From Poa pratensis (lineage: Eukaryota > Streptophyta > Magnoliopsida > Poales > Poaceae), in NCBI GenBank assembly GCA_947311845.1, contig CAMZMU010000027.1, positions 50,727,058 through 50,791,057 of the forward strand: a stretch of DNA of 64,000 bases, in the 5' to 3' direction. The position numbers and the translations under genes are program-made. A model generated the notes under the pieces. That model was not told where the DNA came from, made no database searches, and saw only the letters and a program-made list of their open reading frames with translations. Shown in pieces: positions 1 through 8,439 of the stretch; the stretch's first letter is position 1; the number at the start of each line of letters is the position of its first letter.

Positions 1-1847
1 TGAGGAAGCTCATCATTGGAATATACAACCCAAGTTCTATAGTGTAAATTCCCCACATAGTTATACTAGTAAAACATGAAAACTCTCACATGGAGTATAG
101 GTGCTAAACATGAGCACAAATGATGACTATGAATAATGCAGGTGCTGAAACATGAGCACAAGTGTGGATAAAGGATAGTAATGTTGCCCCCTTTTTTTTC
201 TTTATTCTTTTTTTCTTTTTTCTTTTTTCTATTTTTTTTGTTTCTCTTTTCGATGGCCTCCATGGCTCTTTTCACTTTAGGGGCAACACTCTAATATGAC
301 AACACACTTTTTGGTACAAATAACTCACAATGAACTAAAACATGATGTATGAAACTGTATGCCTCTGCCAGTGTAGCAGGATATGCAATGATCTAGCGTA
401 ACATGGGTAAACACGCATCAGCTGTATAGAATCATGCAAAGCAATATGTATATGATGAATGACAACAAGTCATGTAATGTAAGATGGAAGTTGCATGGCA
501 ATATATCTCGGAACAGCTATGGAAATGCTGTGGTAGGTAGGTATGGTGGCTGTTTTGAGGAAGATGTATGGGTTTATGTGTAGGAGAACAAGAGAAAGTT
601 CTCCCACGGGTTTGGATGTACTGGCGAAGTATGCACAACTCTCAATGTGAGCAGAAGGCAATGCACAGCACCGAAGAGGCTAGCAAATATGGATGGTGGA
701 AGTGCCAAAAACCGTAGCTCAACATTAGTCAAAAAGAACTCACAAGCTTATTGCAAACATCTAGCAGGTTCAACATTAAGAACATGATTAAAGTTTACTC
801 CAAGAAGGGCCGTTCACGGCGGCACAAGTACCCCGTTAGATCCCTCGACCTTCAGCACAACTTAGTTATTACGAATCACTTTTAGACATGGAAAGCTATC
901 AAGTCCAACTACACCTTCAACAATTTTAGTAGAGTTTGTAGTACGGTACAAGCTTAAAGACAACTATCCACTAATAATTTTAACTTAATTAACCAGCAAG
1001 CTTTACCATCTAAATACCTCAAAACATTTGCAAAGAATCAAGTCATCAAAGTTCAATGATCTACAAGATTATGCAAGTTATTACTATACCACTACCACAT
1101 GCAGCATTTTCTGAACCAACACATCAACCAAGCAACTAAACAAAAACTCTCCAAGTGATTTACAAATGAAACAAGAGAGTACTACTCCACAAGAATTAAC
1201 AGCTCTAAAAGAGATGCATGAAAAACAGGAGCTAAAAGCATACAGTAGCTAGATAAGAATACTCAAAAGATATAAGTGAAGAATATGAGTATTCACATGA
1301 AAAAGCGGAGCGTGTCTCTCTCCCACACAAGAATGCTAGGATCCAACTTTATTCAGAAAAATAAAAACAACAAGCAAAAATAAAAGCACACAGACGCTCC
1401 AAGTAAAATACATAAAATGTGGAAGAATTAAAATATAGTTTCACTAGAGATGACCTGATAAATTGTTGATGAAGAAGGGGATGCCGGCATCCCCAAGCTT
1501 AGACGCTTGAGTCTTCTTGAATATTGCTGGGATGACCCACGGGGGCATCCCCAAGCTTAGGCTTTTCACTCTTCTTGATCACATCATATCATCCTTCTCT
1601 CTTGCTCCTTGAAAACTTCCGCCACACCAAACTCAAAGTAACTCATTAGAGGGTTAGTGCATAATCAAAAATTCTCATATTCTACTGTGACACAATCATT
1701 ACCAAAGCTTCTGGACATTACTACAGCCACTGATGTTTTATGGAGCAAAGAAATCCAATCAAACATAGTAAAAGAGGCAATGCAAAATAAAAGGCAGAAT
1801 CTGTCAAAAACAGAACAGTCTGGAAAGACGAATTTTTTCGAGGCACT

Positions 1848-1872
1848 CACTAGTACAGAACGACACATCGGA
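1848..1872 (+). repeat. CACTA left terminal inverted repeat (25 bp)
   Basis: Begins CACTAGTACAGAACGACACA and matches base for base the reverse complement of 5239-5263. Preceded by ACT (1845-1847). Confidence 0.95.
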
Positions 1873-2020
1873 AACGGGCCAAAAACCCCTTCGGCAATGG
1901 AGAAAGGGTCCGTGTCCCCGCCTCTGTCACTGATGTGAAGGCCTTCATCGGTAACGGAGGCCAAAAACCGTTTCCGATGAGGTCTCCATTTGGCAATGGT
2001 TGTGCGCAGACCTCCGTTGC
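1866..2020. promoter_or_regulatory. CACTA left subterminal repeat cluster
   Basis: Six variants of a roughly 10-bp motif occur here: TCGGAAACGG near 1869, TTCGGCAATGG near 1891, TCGGTAACGG near 1948, CCGTTTCCGA near 1968, TTGGCAATGG near 1990 and CTCCGTTGC near 2011. In En/Spm, repeats of this sort at the ends are bound by the element-encoded TNPA protein. The matching right-hand cluster lies at 5030-5235. Confidence 0.7.
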
Positions 2021-2544
2021 TTTAGTTTTCCTACATCAGATACAGAGTTTTCCATCTACCCGTTTGCACTGAGCTTTTCTCATATTTCAGTTATATGCCA
2101 TAATACATGAAGGCTGATTGCACAATGCACTAAAACGTTATTCAATTCATAACATAGAACAAATGCCATCATTATATTGGTATACAATAATATCACCGTT
2201 TTTTACAATTTGACTACAATCATATCTATCACATATTGGCATAATGTAATATCACCTATTACACTTTGACTACAATCATGAACTCTAAACCTATAAGCAA
2301 CTAACCTAACAAGATGGAAGGCTGGCTTAATTAAGCCAGCATTCCATCTTTGACTTGGAGCTTACCTTCTATGAGCTCTCGGTCGTCGCTGTACCCACTC
2401 CGAGACCAGTATCCATGAAATTTCCTTGCCTTAAGGTTTTTGGTTCTCGGAATGGTACATTGGTACTTTTATGCAGTGTTGCCGAAATAAACTCCTGCGT
2501 GAAAGAAAAAAAAAGATTAGCGAAATGTACAAAATACATCTGGA

Positions 2545-2551
2545 TATAAAA
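2545..2551 (+). promoter_or_regulatory. TATA box of the CACTA exonuclease gene
   Basis: TATAAAA lies 160 bp upstream of the ATG at 2711. The leader that would follow contains three imperfect repeats of a unit ending GAACTGCT/CAACTGCT (about 2560-2650). Confidence 0.5.
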
Positions 2552-2710
2552 AATCGGTGGCTATTTTCCAGCAACTGCTTTGTTCGGTTGCCATTTTCGA
2601 GAAACTGCTAAGATCGACGGCAAATATCCAGGAACTGCTCTGTTCGGTGGCAGACAGTTCGCATTCCTTCCTTCTCTTCTTCCTTGTTCCACCCCAATCC
2701 CCCACCCGCC

Positions 2711-3382
2711 ATGGACGACCGCAACAGAACAACAGAGACAACTACCGTCCGTACCCACGGCACCGTTCTGGAGGTGGTGTACACGAACAAGGGGCATACC
2801 GTGGAGCGGATCCTCGACAAGTATGGGGAATGGCTAGCAGAGGAGAAGCATCGGTTCATCGGCCTTGACATCGAGTACACCCGTAATCGTCGGCACATGT
2901 CTGTCCTGCAACTCGCCATGCGCCAGCATGTCCTCGTGTTCCACTGGTGCAAGTCCAAGAAGAATTGTCCAGAGTTGGGCAAATTCTTTGAACGCAAGAA
3001 TATCACCTTCGCAAGCGTGGACATCACCAACGACAGCAAGGTGCTTTCTTCTGCCGGCTTCCACATTCCACCGGAGTACTACGTGGACATCCAACTCATA
3101 TACAAAATCAAGGGTGGAGATGAGAGGGACGGAATGGGTGATCTAGCGGCAGACCTCATCGACAAATCATACGCCAACATGAAGAAGGAGTTCCCATCCA
3201 ACCAGCATGATTTTTGGGAGTGGATGCCGCTGCACAAAGTTAACCTCGACTACGCAGCAATAGATGGGTACGTGACCTACGAGTTGTATCACAAGATCCT
3301 AACCTTGAAGGACAGGCTACGTCCAACATGGCAGGAAATGCTCTGCCCTAGGTGCAAGAATGCCCTAGGTGAATTGCAATAG
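2711..3382 (+). CDS. DEDDy 3'-5' exonuclease (Werner exonuclease-like), CACTA-borne
   Basis: Encodes 223 residues in one exon. The start is the ATG at 2711 in GCCATGG context; the open frame reaches further upstream but has no earlier ATG. It is a 3'-5' exonuclease domain of the RNase D/WRN superfamily, which removes nucleotides from the 3' end of DNA or RNA with two metal ions. All five signature residues are present: D53 and E55 in motif I (GLDIEYT), D108 in motif II (TNDSKVL), and Y181 and D185 in motif III (DYAAID). The product is essentially the bare nuclease domain, with no helicase, HRDC or KH region and no evident targeting signal. The last 15 residues include a CPRC pair. It lies inside the CACTA, opposite in strand to the other two genes. 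Intact catalytic residues suggest selection or recent capture. The substrate cannot be inferred. Confidence 0.85.
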   Translation: MDDRNRTTETTTVRTHGTVLEVVYTNKGHTVERILDKYGEWLAEEKHRFIGLDIEYTRNRRHMSVLQLAMRQHVLVFHWCKSKKNCPELGKFFERKNITFASVDITNDSKVLSSAGFHIPPEYYVDIQLIYKIKGGDERDGMGDLAADLIDKSYANMKKEFPSNQHDFWEWMPLHKVNLDYAAIDGYVTYELYHKILTLKDRLRPTWQEMLCPRCKNALGELQ

Positions 3383-3559
3383 GCTTTGGATGTGGGTGTT
3401 TAAATAGTTTGTACAGTTGGTGCTTTAACAATAAGTGTTTGTAATTATCAGAACATGTATGTGTGAATTTGCACTAGGAATTTGTTTATGTGATGAAATG
3501 CTCATACGTAGAACCTAGTTCATCGGCATCACAGCCAGTCACAGAAAGATTTATACCTT
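3383..3559 (+). other. 3' flank of exonuclease gene, convergent with the minus-strand gene
   Basis: Short AT-rich stretch between the converging 3' ends of the exonuclease gene and the 3560-4006 gene; it probably holds both 3' untranslated regions. No canonical AATAAA was seen. Confidence 0.4.
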
Positions 3560-4006
3560 TCACCCGGCGGGAGAGGAGGTGCAGGCCTCTGCCAGATGCG
3601 CTGAGATGCTACCAGCGCGCTGCGACGCAATCACCTCCTCCTCCTTCTCCTTCGTCGACATCCACCTCCTCCTCCTTCTCCAGATCCGACACCACCTACA
3701 GATCCTCCACCACCTCCAGATCGGCCACTTCCTCCTCCAGATGGGTTTCTGCTGGTAGATCCGCTGGAGGTGCTGCACCACCACCTCATGAATGACCTCC
3801 TCCACATCGGCCTGGCTCAAAAGAAGCCGGGCATCACCGGAGGAGGAGGGCGTCAGATGGTGGCGCTGCCGCATCATTAGCGGACGCATGGCCGCCTCCA
3901 GATCGACCTTCCCCTCACGAAGGGCTGCCGCTAGAACGGTGCTGCCGCGGCGGCTAGAGCCGCGGCCGCGATGGCCGGATCTAGAAGCGCCGACAGAGGA
4001 AGCCAT
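3560..4006 (-). CDS. Unknown small basic protein, CACTA-borne
   Basis: Minus-strand ORF of 148 residues starting at the ATG at 4006. It lies about 95 bp downstream of a TATATATA box (4101-4108), with a pyrimidine-rich leader between. The N-terminal third is Ser/Arg/Gly rich, followed by a plausible helical segment (about residues 55-85: ADVEEVIHEVVVQHLQRIY). The rest is Arg/Trp-rich low complexity from purine-rich repeats. In that second half another frame reads as an acidic Glu/Asp/Val-rich stretch, so an intron or a frameshift near 3750 could give a different C-terminus. No family was recognised. The promoter, leader and transposon context are the main reasons to call a gene. Confidence 0.45.
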   Translation of the reverse strand: MASSVGASRSGHRGRGSSRRGSTVLAAALREGKVDLEAAMRPLMMRQRHHLTPSSSGDARLLLSQADVEEVIHEVVVQHLQRIYQQKPIWRRKWPIWRWWRICRWCRIWRRRRRWMSTKEKEEEVIASQRAGSISAHLAEACTSSPAG

Positions 4007-4100
4007 TAGAGAGAGTGAGGAGAGTTGAAAGCAACAGTGTGCGGCGGCTAGGGTTGGAAGAGAGACAAGTGAGAGAGTGATAATGAGACCGAGCCGGCAG

Positions 4101-4108
4101 TATATATA
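4101..4108 (-). promoter_or_regulatory. TATA box of the 3560-4006 gene
   Basis: TATATATA on the minus strand, about 95 bp before the ATG at 4006. Just upstream of it (4118-4152) is an inverted pair of the subterminal motif, so the promoter carries the same sequence marks as the transposon ends. Confidence 0.55.
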
Positions 4109-4239
4109 AGCGCCACATTGGCAACGGACATTTTATATAACCGTTTCCATTGATTTTACACCAGCGAGAGACCACTTAGCGGCTAGTGCTACTACATACG
4201 GACTTGATAATGAAGTAAACGATTACATATATGCTACTA

Positions 4240-4872
4240 CTAGCTAATGCTACTACTAGCAGCTGCTGATGAAGACTCGAGCTCGTCGTCGCTGTACACG
4301 AGTGCGTCCCTCCGGCATAAGGTACCGTCGAAGATCTTGATGAAGAACCCGTTGTCGCCGTCGAACTCGAAGCACAAAAAGTGCCCCTGCTCAAGCTTGT
4401 ACGCTTGGGTGAATGACTTCCATCCCTGGCCGAGGTACAAATTCCCCCCGGCACTCACGGCCGTCTTCACTGCCCAGCTGCCGTTCTTGCAGTCCTCCAT
4501 CTTCAGATGCATGGTAGCTGCCACCATGCCTTGGAGCTTCTCTACGAACGCCCTCGGGAGCCTCAGGCGGCTCTCGATGCCCTTGTACAGGATAACCAAG
4601 AACTCGAAGCCGCGCAGCTCCGGGGATATGTCTTCAGAGGACGGTGAGGGCGACACCGACGGCGTGGTGCGGCTGCGCCCCCTACCACGGCCGCGCCCTC
4701 GTCCACGGCCGCGCCCACGTCCACGGCCGCGACCGCTGATGGTACCTCTCGCCGGGGACATGTCTTCAGAGGACGGTGAGGGCGACACCGACGGCATGGC
4801 ATTGCCGCTGCGCCCCCTACCACGGCCTCGCCCTCGTCCACGGCCGCGACCGCTGCTGGTACCTCTCGCCAT
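4240..4872 (-). CDS. B3-domain DNA-binding protein with GR-repeat arms, CACTA-borne
   Basis: Encodes 210 residues from the ATG at 4872 (CCATGG). The frame is open to an ATG at 5007, but a TATA box at 4963-4969 puts the transcription start downstream of that codon, so 4872 is preferred. Residues 1-70 hold two tandem modules: ARGTSSGRGRG and ARGTISGRGRG, each followed by a (GR)n run and a near-identical SVSPSPSSED segment. Residues 88-186 look like a plant B3 fold (LRLPRAFVEKL, GSWAVK, GQGWKSFTQAYKLEQGHFLCFEF, FFIKIFDGT), of the REM-like type. The C-terminus is an acidic/Ser tail. B3 domains bind DNA in the major groove; GR-rich arms commonly bind nucleic acid. Inference: it could recognise the subterminal repeats, replacing TNPA. 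It could equally be a captured host REM gene. Confidence 0.75.
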   Translation of the reverse strand: MARGTSSGRGRGRGRGRGRGRSGNAMPSVSPSPSSEDMSPARGTISGRGRGRGRGRGRGRGRGRGRSRTTPSVSPSPSSEDISPELRGFEFLVILYKGIESRLRLPRAFVEKLQGMVAATMHLKMEDCKNGSWAVKTAVSAGGNLYLGQGWKSFTQAYKLEQGHFLCFEFDGDNGFFIKIFDGTLCRRDALVYSDDELESSSAAASSSIS

Positions 4873-4962
4873 GGATTTGGACGGAGGGGATCTGGCGAAG
4901 TTTGAATAACTATAGGCGATGGACTGGGGCTTCAAAGAGACCGCTGCCTGGTACCTCTCGCC

Positions 4963-4969
4963 ATTTATA
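4963..4969 (-). promoter_or_regulatory. TATA box of the B3 gene
   Basis: TATAAAT on the minus strand, about 90 bp before the ATG at 4872 and only 320 bp from the right terminus, next to the right subterminal cluster. Confidence 0.6.
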
Positions 4970-5029
4970 CTCGCGGGTTTGCTCCGCCCACCTCCCCATC
5001 TGCCCATTCACTAGCCTCCACGTATCAAT

Positions 5030-5235
5030 ATTTTTAACGGTTGGAAATTTCTATCCGTTACCATAGAAGCAAATATTGGAAACGGACAATTTTATTAACC
5101 GTTGCCAATATAATAGGTGACGGAGATTGGAAAGGGTCCGTTGCCAATGTAGGCGGGCCTGGTCAGGTTTGTACGCACCGGCCGCGCGGAAAGCGCGATT
5201 CTCTGTCGCCTAACACCTGCCGTTTCCATAGAGGG
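5030..5235. promoter_or_regulatory. CACTA right subterminal repeat cluster
   Basis: Variants of TTGG(A/C)AACGG in both orientations: TAACGGTTGGAA near 5035, ATTGGAAACGGAC near 5079, AACCGTTGCCAAT near 5098, GGTCCGTTGCCAAT near 5136 and GCCGTTTCC near 5219. One further inverted pair (TTGGCAACGG and CCGTTTCCA) sits internally at about 4118-4152, upstream of the 3560-4006 gene. The shared consensus at both ends and next to a promoter suggests a common binding protein. Which protein is not known. Confidence 0.7.
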
Positions 5236-5238
5236 GTA

Positions 5239-5263
5239 TCCGATGTGTCGTTCTGTACTAGTG
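5239..5263 (-). repeat. CACTA right terminal inverted repeat (25 bp)
   Basis: Reverse complement is identical to 1848-1872 over 25 bases; followed by ACT at 5264-5266, the second copy of the target duplication. Confidence 0.95.
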
Positions 5264-5611
5264 ACTTAACTTGCTTAGATGGAAGAAACCCAAACTAATG
5301 AAAGTTGCGTACATATATAAGGATCATGCGTGATTTTTTCAGAATTTTTCGAATTTTCTGTAGCGCATACAGCTCAAAACGGTGGACAGCAAAAATCTGT
5401 CACTGCGCAGAAATCCAATTTTAGCTACAACTTTCAACTAGAGACTTTACTTGGCACAACAATGCAATAAAATAAAGATACAAAGGAGTTGTTACAGAAG
5501 TAATCAACACCTTGACTCAAAATAAAATAAAATGACAGAAAATAAAAAGGTGGGTTGTCTCCCATAAGCGCTTTTCTTTAACGTCTTTCAGCTATGCGCA
5601 GAAAGTGAAAA

Positions 5612-6331
5612 TCAAGTGTTCTCAAGAGAAGAAGCATCCAAATCATCAAAAGCCTCCTCCAAAACCCAACTTGTCACAATAGGTACCTTAGGTGTTCCTG
5701 AAGATGTTTCATTATTTGAATTACCCATAGTTGTACTAAAAGTTCTATCAATTTTAAGCTCATAAAGAGTCTTTAGTTTTGGCATCTTAGGAACATACAT
5801 GAACTTTTGCTCTTTCCCTACATAAACCTTCTCCTTCTTCTTAAGGGAAGAAAATGTTGAACTTAAGGTTTCCATAGCCTCTTCTAATTCACCAATCCTA
5901 TGGTTTCGATTATCAAGAGCATGTTTAGCCTCTAAAGCAGTGATTCTTTCATTAATCCTTACTATTGATTCATCAATCTTGTTAGTATCAAGTAGTGTTG
6001 GAAAAAAATTCTCCATAGAATCTAGTTTGTTTATAACATCCTCCAAAGTAATCTCAGTTTTAATATTGTTAGTAGGTGGTGTTCCTACTAAACTTTCAAT
6101 TAAATTACAAGCTTCCAAAGCAGGAGTACCAAGGAAATTACCTCCTGTAAGAGTATCCAGAACATACCTATACCAACTAGTGATACCAACATAGAAATTC
6201 CTAAGAAGGATCATGATAGAATGTTTTTTAGTACATCTATGATGAGCATCACTAATTTTATTCCAAGCATATTTCAAACTTTCTCCCCCTTGTTGCCTAA
6301 AGGAACGAATCTCAACTTCAGGAGTACTCAT
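5612..6331 (-). CDS. Gag-like protein of the antisense LTR retrotransposon
   Basis: Minus-strand ORF of about 239 residues from the ATG at 6331 (MSTPEVEIRSF), just downstream of the primer-binding site at 6471-6454. The first 90 residues resemble a plant retrotransposon gag N-terminal helical region (SFRQQGGESLKYAWNKI, then a Tyr/Leu-rich segment). A coiled-coil-like stretch follows (about residues 115-175). No CCHC zinc knuckle or protease is seen. The reading frame is intact and the ORF ends before non-coding internal sequence. It is structural, packaging element RNA, if expressed. Confidence 0.6.
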   Translation of the reverse strand: MSTPEVEIRSFRQQGGESLKYAWNKISDAHHRCTKKHSIMILLRNFYVGITSWYRYVLDTLTGGNFLGTPALEACNLIESLVGTPPTNNIKTEITLEDVINKLDSMENFFPTLLDTNKIDESIVRINERITALEAKHALDNRNHRIGELEEAMETLSSTFSSLKKKEKVYVGKEQKFMYVPKMPKLKTLYELKIDRTFSTTMGNSNNETSSGTPKVPIVTSWVLEEAFDDLDASSLENT

Positions 6332-6453
6332 TTTGGCAAAATAAAAACTAGGCCGAAATAACAAAAGTAAAACAAGTAACTAATTTTTTTGTATTTTTGA
6401 TATAAAAAAAGCAATTCGGTGTGAGAGACTCCCCTTGCAGAAGCAATTCGGCT

Positions 6454-6471
6454 TCCCCGGCAACGGCGCCA
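6454..6471 (-). other. Primer-binding site, tRNA-Asp type
   Basis: On the minus strand reads TGGCGCCGTTGCCGGGGA, complementary to the 3' end of plant tRNA-Asp(GUC). The same site occurs in the sense element at 40033-40050. It lies 11 bases inside the LTR boundary. Confidence 0.8.
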
Positions 6472-6482
6472 GAAAAAGTGCG

Positions 6483-7738
6483 TGATGCGTGTAATGTCAC
6501 ACGCCCGTTGGGAACCCCAAGAGGAAGGTATGATGAGTGCAGCAGCAAGTTTTCCCTCAGTATGAAACCAAGGTTATCTAACCAGTAGGAAGTCGACGTT
6601 GCTTCGAAGGTGTTGGTGAAGGAGTGTAGTGCGGCGCAACACCAGGGATTCCGGTGCCAACGTGGAACCTGCACAACACAATCAAACTACTTTGTCCCAA
6701 CGAAACAGTGAGGTTATCAATCTCACCGGCTTGCTGAAAACAAAGGATTAGTCGTATAGTGTGGAAAATGATGTTTGCTTGCAGAGAATATAAAAGAATA
6801 ATGATTGCAGTAGGTTGTATTTCACATGTAAAGAAATGGACCGGGGTCCACAGTTCACTAGTGGTGTCTCTCCATAATAAAATACTAACATGCTGGGTAA
6901 ACAAATTACAGCTGGGCAATTGACAAAATAGAGAGGTGCATAACAATGCATAGACATGTCATGATGATCACTATGAGATTTACTTGGGCATTACGACAAA
7001 GTACACAGACCGCTATCCAGCATGCATCTGTGCCTAAATAGTCCACCTTCAGGTTAGCATCCGCACCCTTTCCAGTATTAAGTTGCAAGCAACAGACAAT
7101 TGCATTAAGTATGGTGCATAATGTAAACAACACTAATATCCTTAGACAAAGCATTGCTGTTTTACCCCTAATAGCAACAGAACATCCACAACCTTAGAAC
7201 TTTCTGTCACTGTCCTAGATTAAATGGAGGCATAAACCTACTATCTAGCATAAATAATCCATCTTGGAGTTACAAGCATAAACTTGAACAGAGCCTACAC
7301 TAATAACAGAGAGCATGCAAGATCATAAACAACACATATATGATAGATCAATAATCAACTTGACATAGTATTCAATATTCATCGGATCCCAGCAAACACA
7401 ACATGTAGCATTACAATAATATGAGCTTGATCATGATAGGCAACTCACAAGATCTAAACATGATGGCACAAAAGGAGAAGACAACCATCTAGCTACTGTA
7501 TGTACCCGTAGTCCAGAGATGAACTACTCACGCATCACTCCGGAGGCAGGCATGGCGATGTAGAGCCCTCCGGTGATGATTCCCCTCTCCGGCAGGGTGC
7601 CGGAGGAGAACTTCAGAACCCCCCGAGTTAGGGTTGACGGCGGCGGCGGCAGCAGGATGTTTTCTGGAATAATGGCTCGGTGTTTTAGGGTTTTCGCGTC
7701 TGGGTGAATAAATAGGCGAAGGGGCGATGTCGGTGGAG
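6483..7738 (-). repeat. Truncated 5' LTR of the antisense retrotransposon
   Basis: On the minus strand this LTR ends CACGCATCA next to the primer-binding site. Its promoter end (about 7680-7738) contains GCGAAGGGGCG and TTTTAGGGTTTTCG on the + strand, which align with the LTR promoter at 38950-39005. The expected outer end (TGATACGTC) is absent: unrelated GC-rich coding-like sequence begins at about 7739, so the LTR is broken or was recombined there. Confidence 0.7.
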
Positions 7739-8211
7739 GTCACGTTGAGGTCGAGCGACTTCGGCTCGACCGGGACCGACGAAATCTCCGGCGAGTCCTT
7801 GCGGGAACCCAGCCGCGACACTGGGTGATGGCCGACGGCCGGCGACGGCGTCGAGAGGCCGGGGGACGAGGTTTTGGGCAGCTTCCCTTTGGCGGAAGAG
7901 ACCGAGCTTCCCTTCTCGGGGGAGAGGCCGGTGGCAGCAACGAAGGCCCCTGCAAAAACCTCCCCTTTGAGGAGAAGGACTGCTCGGGCGGCGGCCTGGG
8001 CGGCGATGAGGTCGGAGTTGGCCTGCTGCGCGATGGCGGCGAGCCTCTCCTTCTCCTTGGCCGCCTCGAGGGCGGCCTTCTCCTCTGCCTTCTTCTCCCG
8101 AGTCCTCTCCCTCCGGCCTTGTCGCTTGGCCGAGGCCGGCTTTATTTCCTTCTTCACCGCGAGTAGGGCGGCGCCGGTCGCGGCCGTGGAGTTCGACAGC
8201 CCGTCCTCCAT
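7739..8211 (-). pseudogene. 5' part of an Ala/Lys/Glu-rich ORF from a Harbinger-like element
   Basis: From the ATG at 8211 the minus strand reads MEDGLSNSTA and then an Ala/Glu/Lys-rich, probably helical segment (about residues 15-75), then a Ser/Pro-rich segment. It runs straight into the truncated LTR at 7738, so the 3' end is lost and the hybrid frame carries on in LTR sequence. Upstream (8220-8340) are Pro/Ala-coding simple repeats, and at 8470-8590 are GC-rich direct repeats typical of the termini of PIF/Harbinger-related grass elements. No catalytic domain is present; function unknown. Confidence 0.4.
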
Positions 8212-8439
8212 GAACGGCTGGGGGCGGCGGCGAGGGCGGGTGGGGGCGGCGGCGGCTGGGGCGGCAGCGGCGAGGGCGGCTGGGGGCGGCGGCGGCTGGG
8301 GAGGGGAATGGGCGGCCGAGCGAGGGTTTGGGGAGGGGAATGAGCGGCTGTGTGGCTGGACCTTGGGCCCGACGCGGACAGAGAGGACAAAGTGGCGGAC
8401 CGAGAGCCTGCCCGTCCCGCCCCAAAGCCGCCCCAAAGT

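Larger units (their letters stand above)
1848..5263. mobile_element. Complete non-autonomous CACTA transposon carrying three genes
   Basis: The element starts CACTAGTACAG and ends with its exact reverse complement. The terminal inverted repeats are 25 bp and perfect, and ACT flanks both ends as a 3-bp target duplication (1845-1847 and 5264-5266). These are the diagnostic features of the CACTA/EnSpm superfamily. Inside are short motifs close to TTGG(A/C)AACGG in both orientations, clustered at the two ends, as expected of subterminal repeats. There is no TNP2, Transposase_24 or Ulp1-like coding sequence. Three TATA-driven transcription units are present: a + strand DEDDy exonuclease (2711-3382), a - strand unknown gene (3560-4006) and a - strand B3-domain gene (4240-4872). 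Perfect ends and TSD argue for a recent insertion mobilised in trans. The genes could be captured host genes (Pack-CACTA) or element-borne accessory functions. Confidence 0.92.
1..7738 (-). mobile_element. Partial gag-only LTR retrotransposon, antisense, split by a CACTA insertion
   Basis: Read on the minus strand, the order is LTR (7738 to 6483), tRNA-Asp primer-binding site (6471 to 6454), a gag-like ORF, then non-coding internal sequence running to base 1 and beyond. The copy is interrupted at 1848-5263 by a CACTA element; removing it and one ACT copy rejoins the internal sequence. The outer end of the LTR is missing and non-LTR sequence begins near 7739. The LTR promoter region there (pyrimidine-rich, then TTCGCCTAT and AAAACCCTAAA) matches the LTR of the sense element at 38610, so the two belong to related families. 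No protease, reverse transcriptase or integrase is visible. It is probably non-autonomous, but the other end is outside the window, so missing pol is an inference. Confidence 0.75.

Noticed and set aside
66..275. Lys/Glu-rich minus-strand ORF
   Set aside because: Produced by a CT/TTTTTCT-rich tract inside retrotransposon internal sequence; low complexity, no support.
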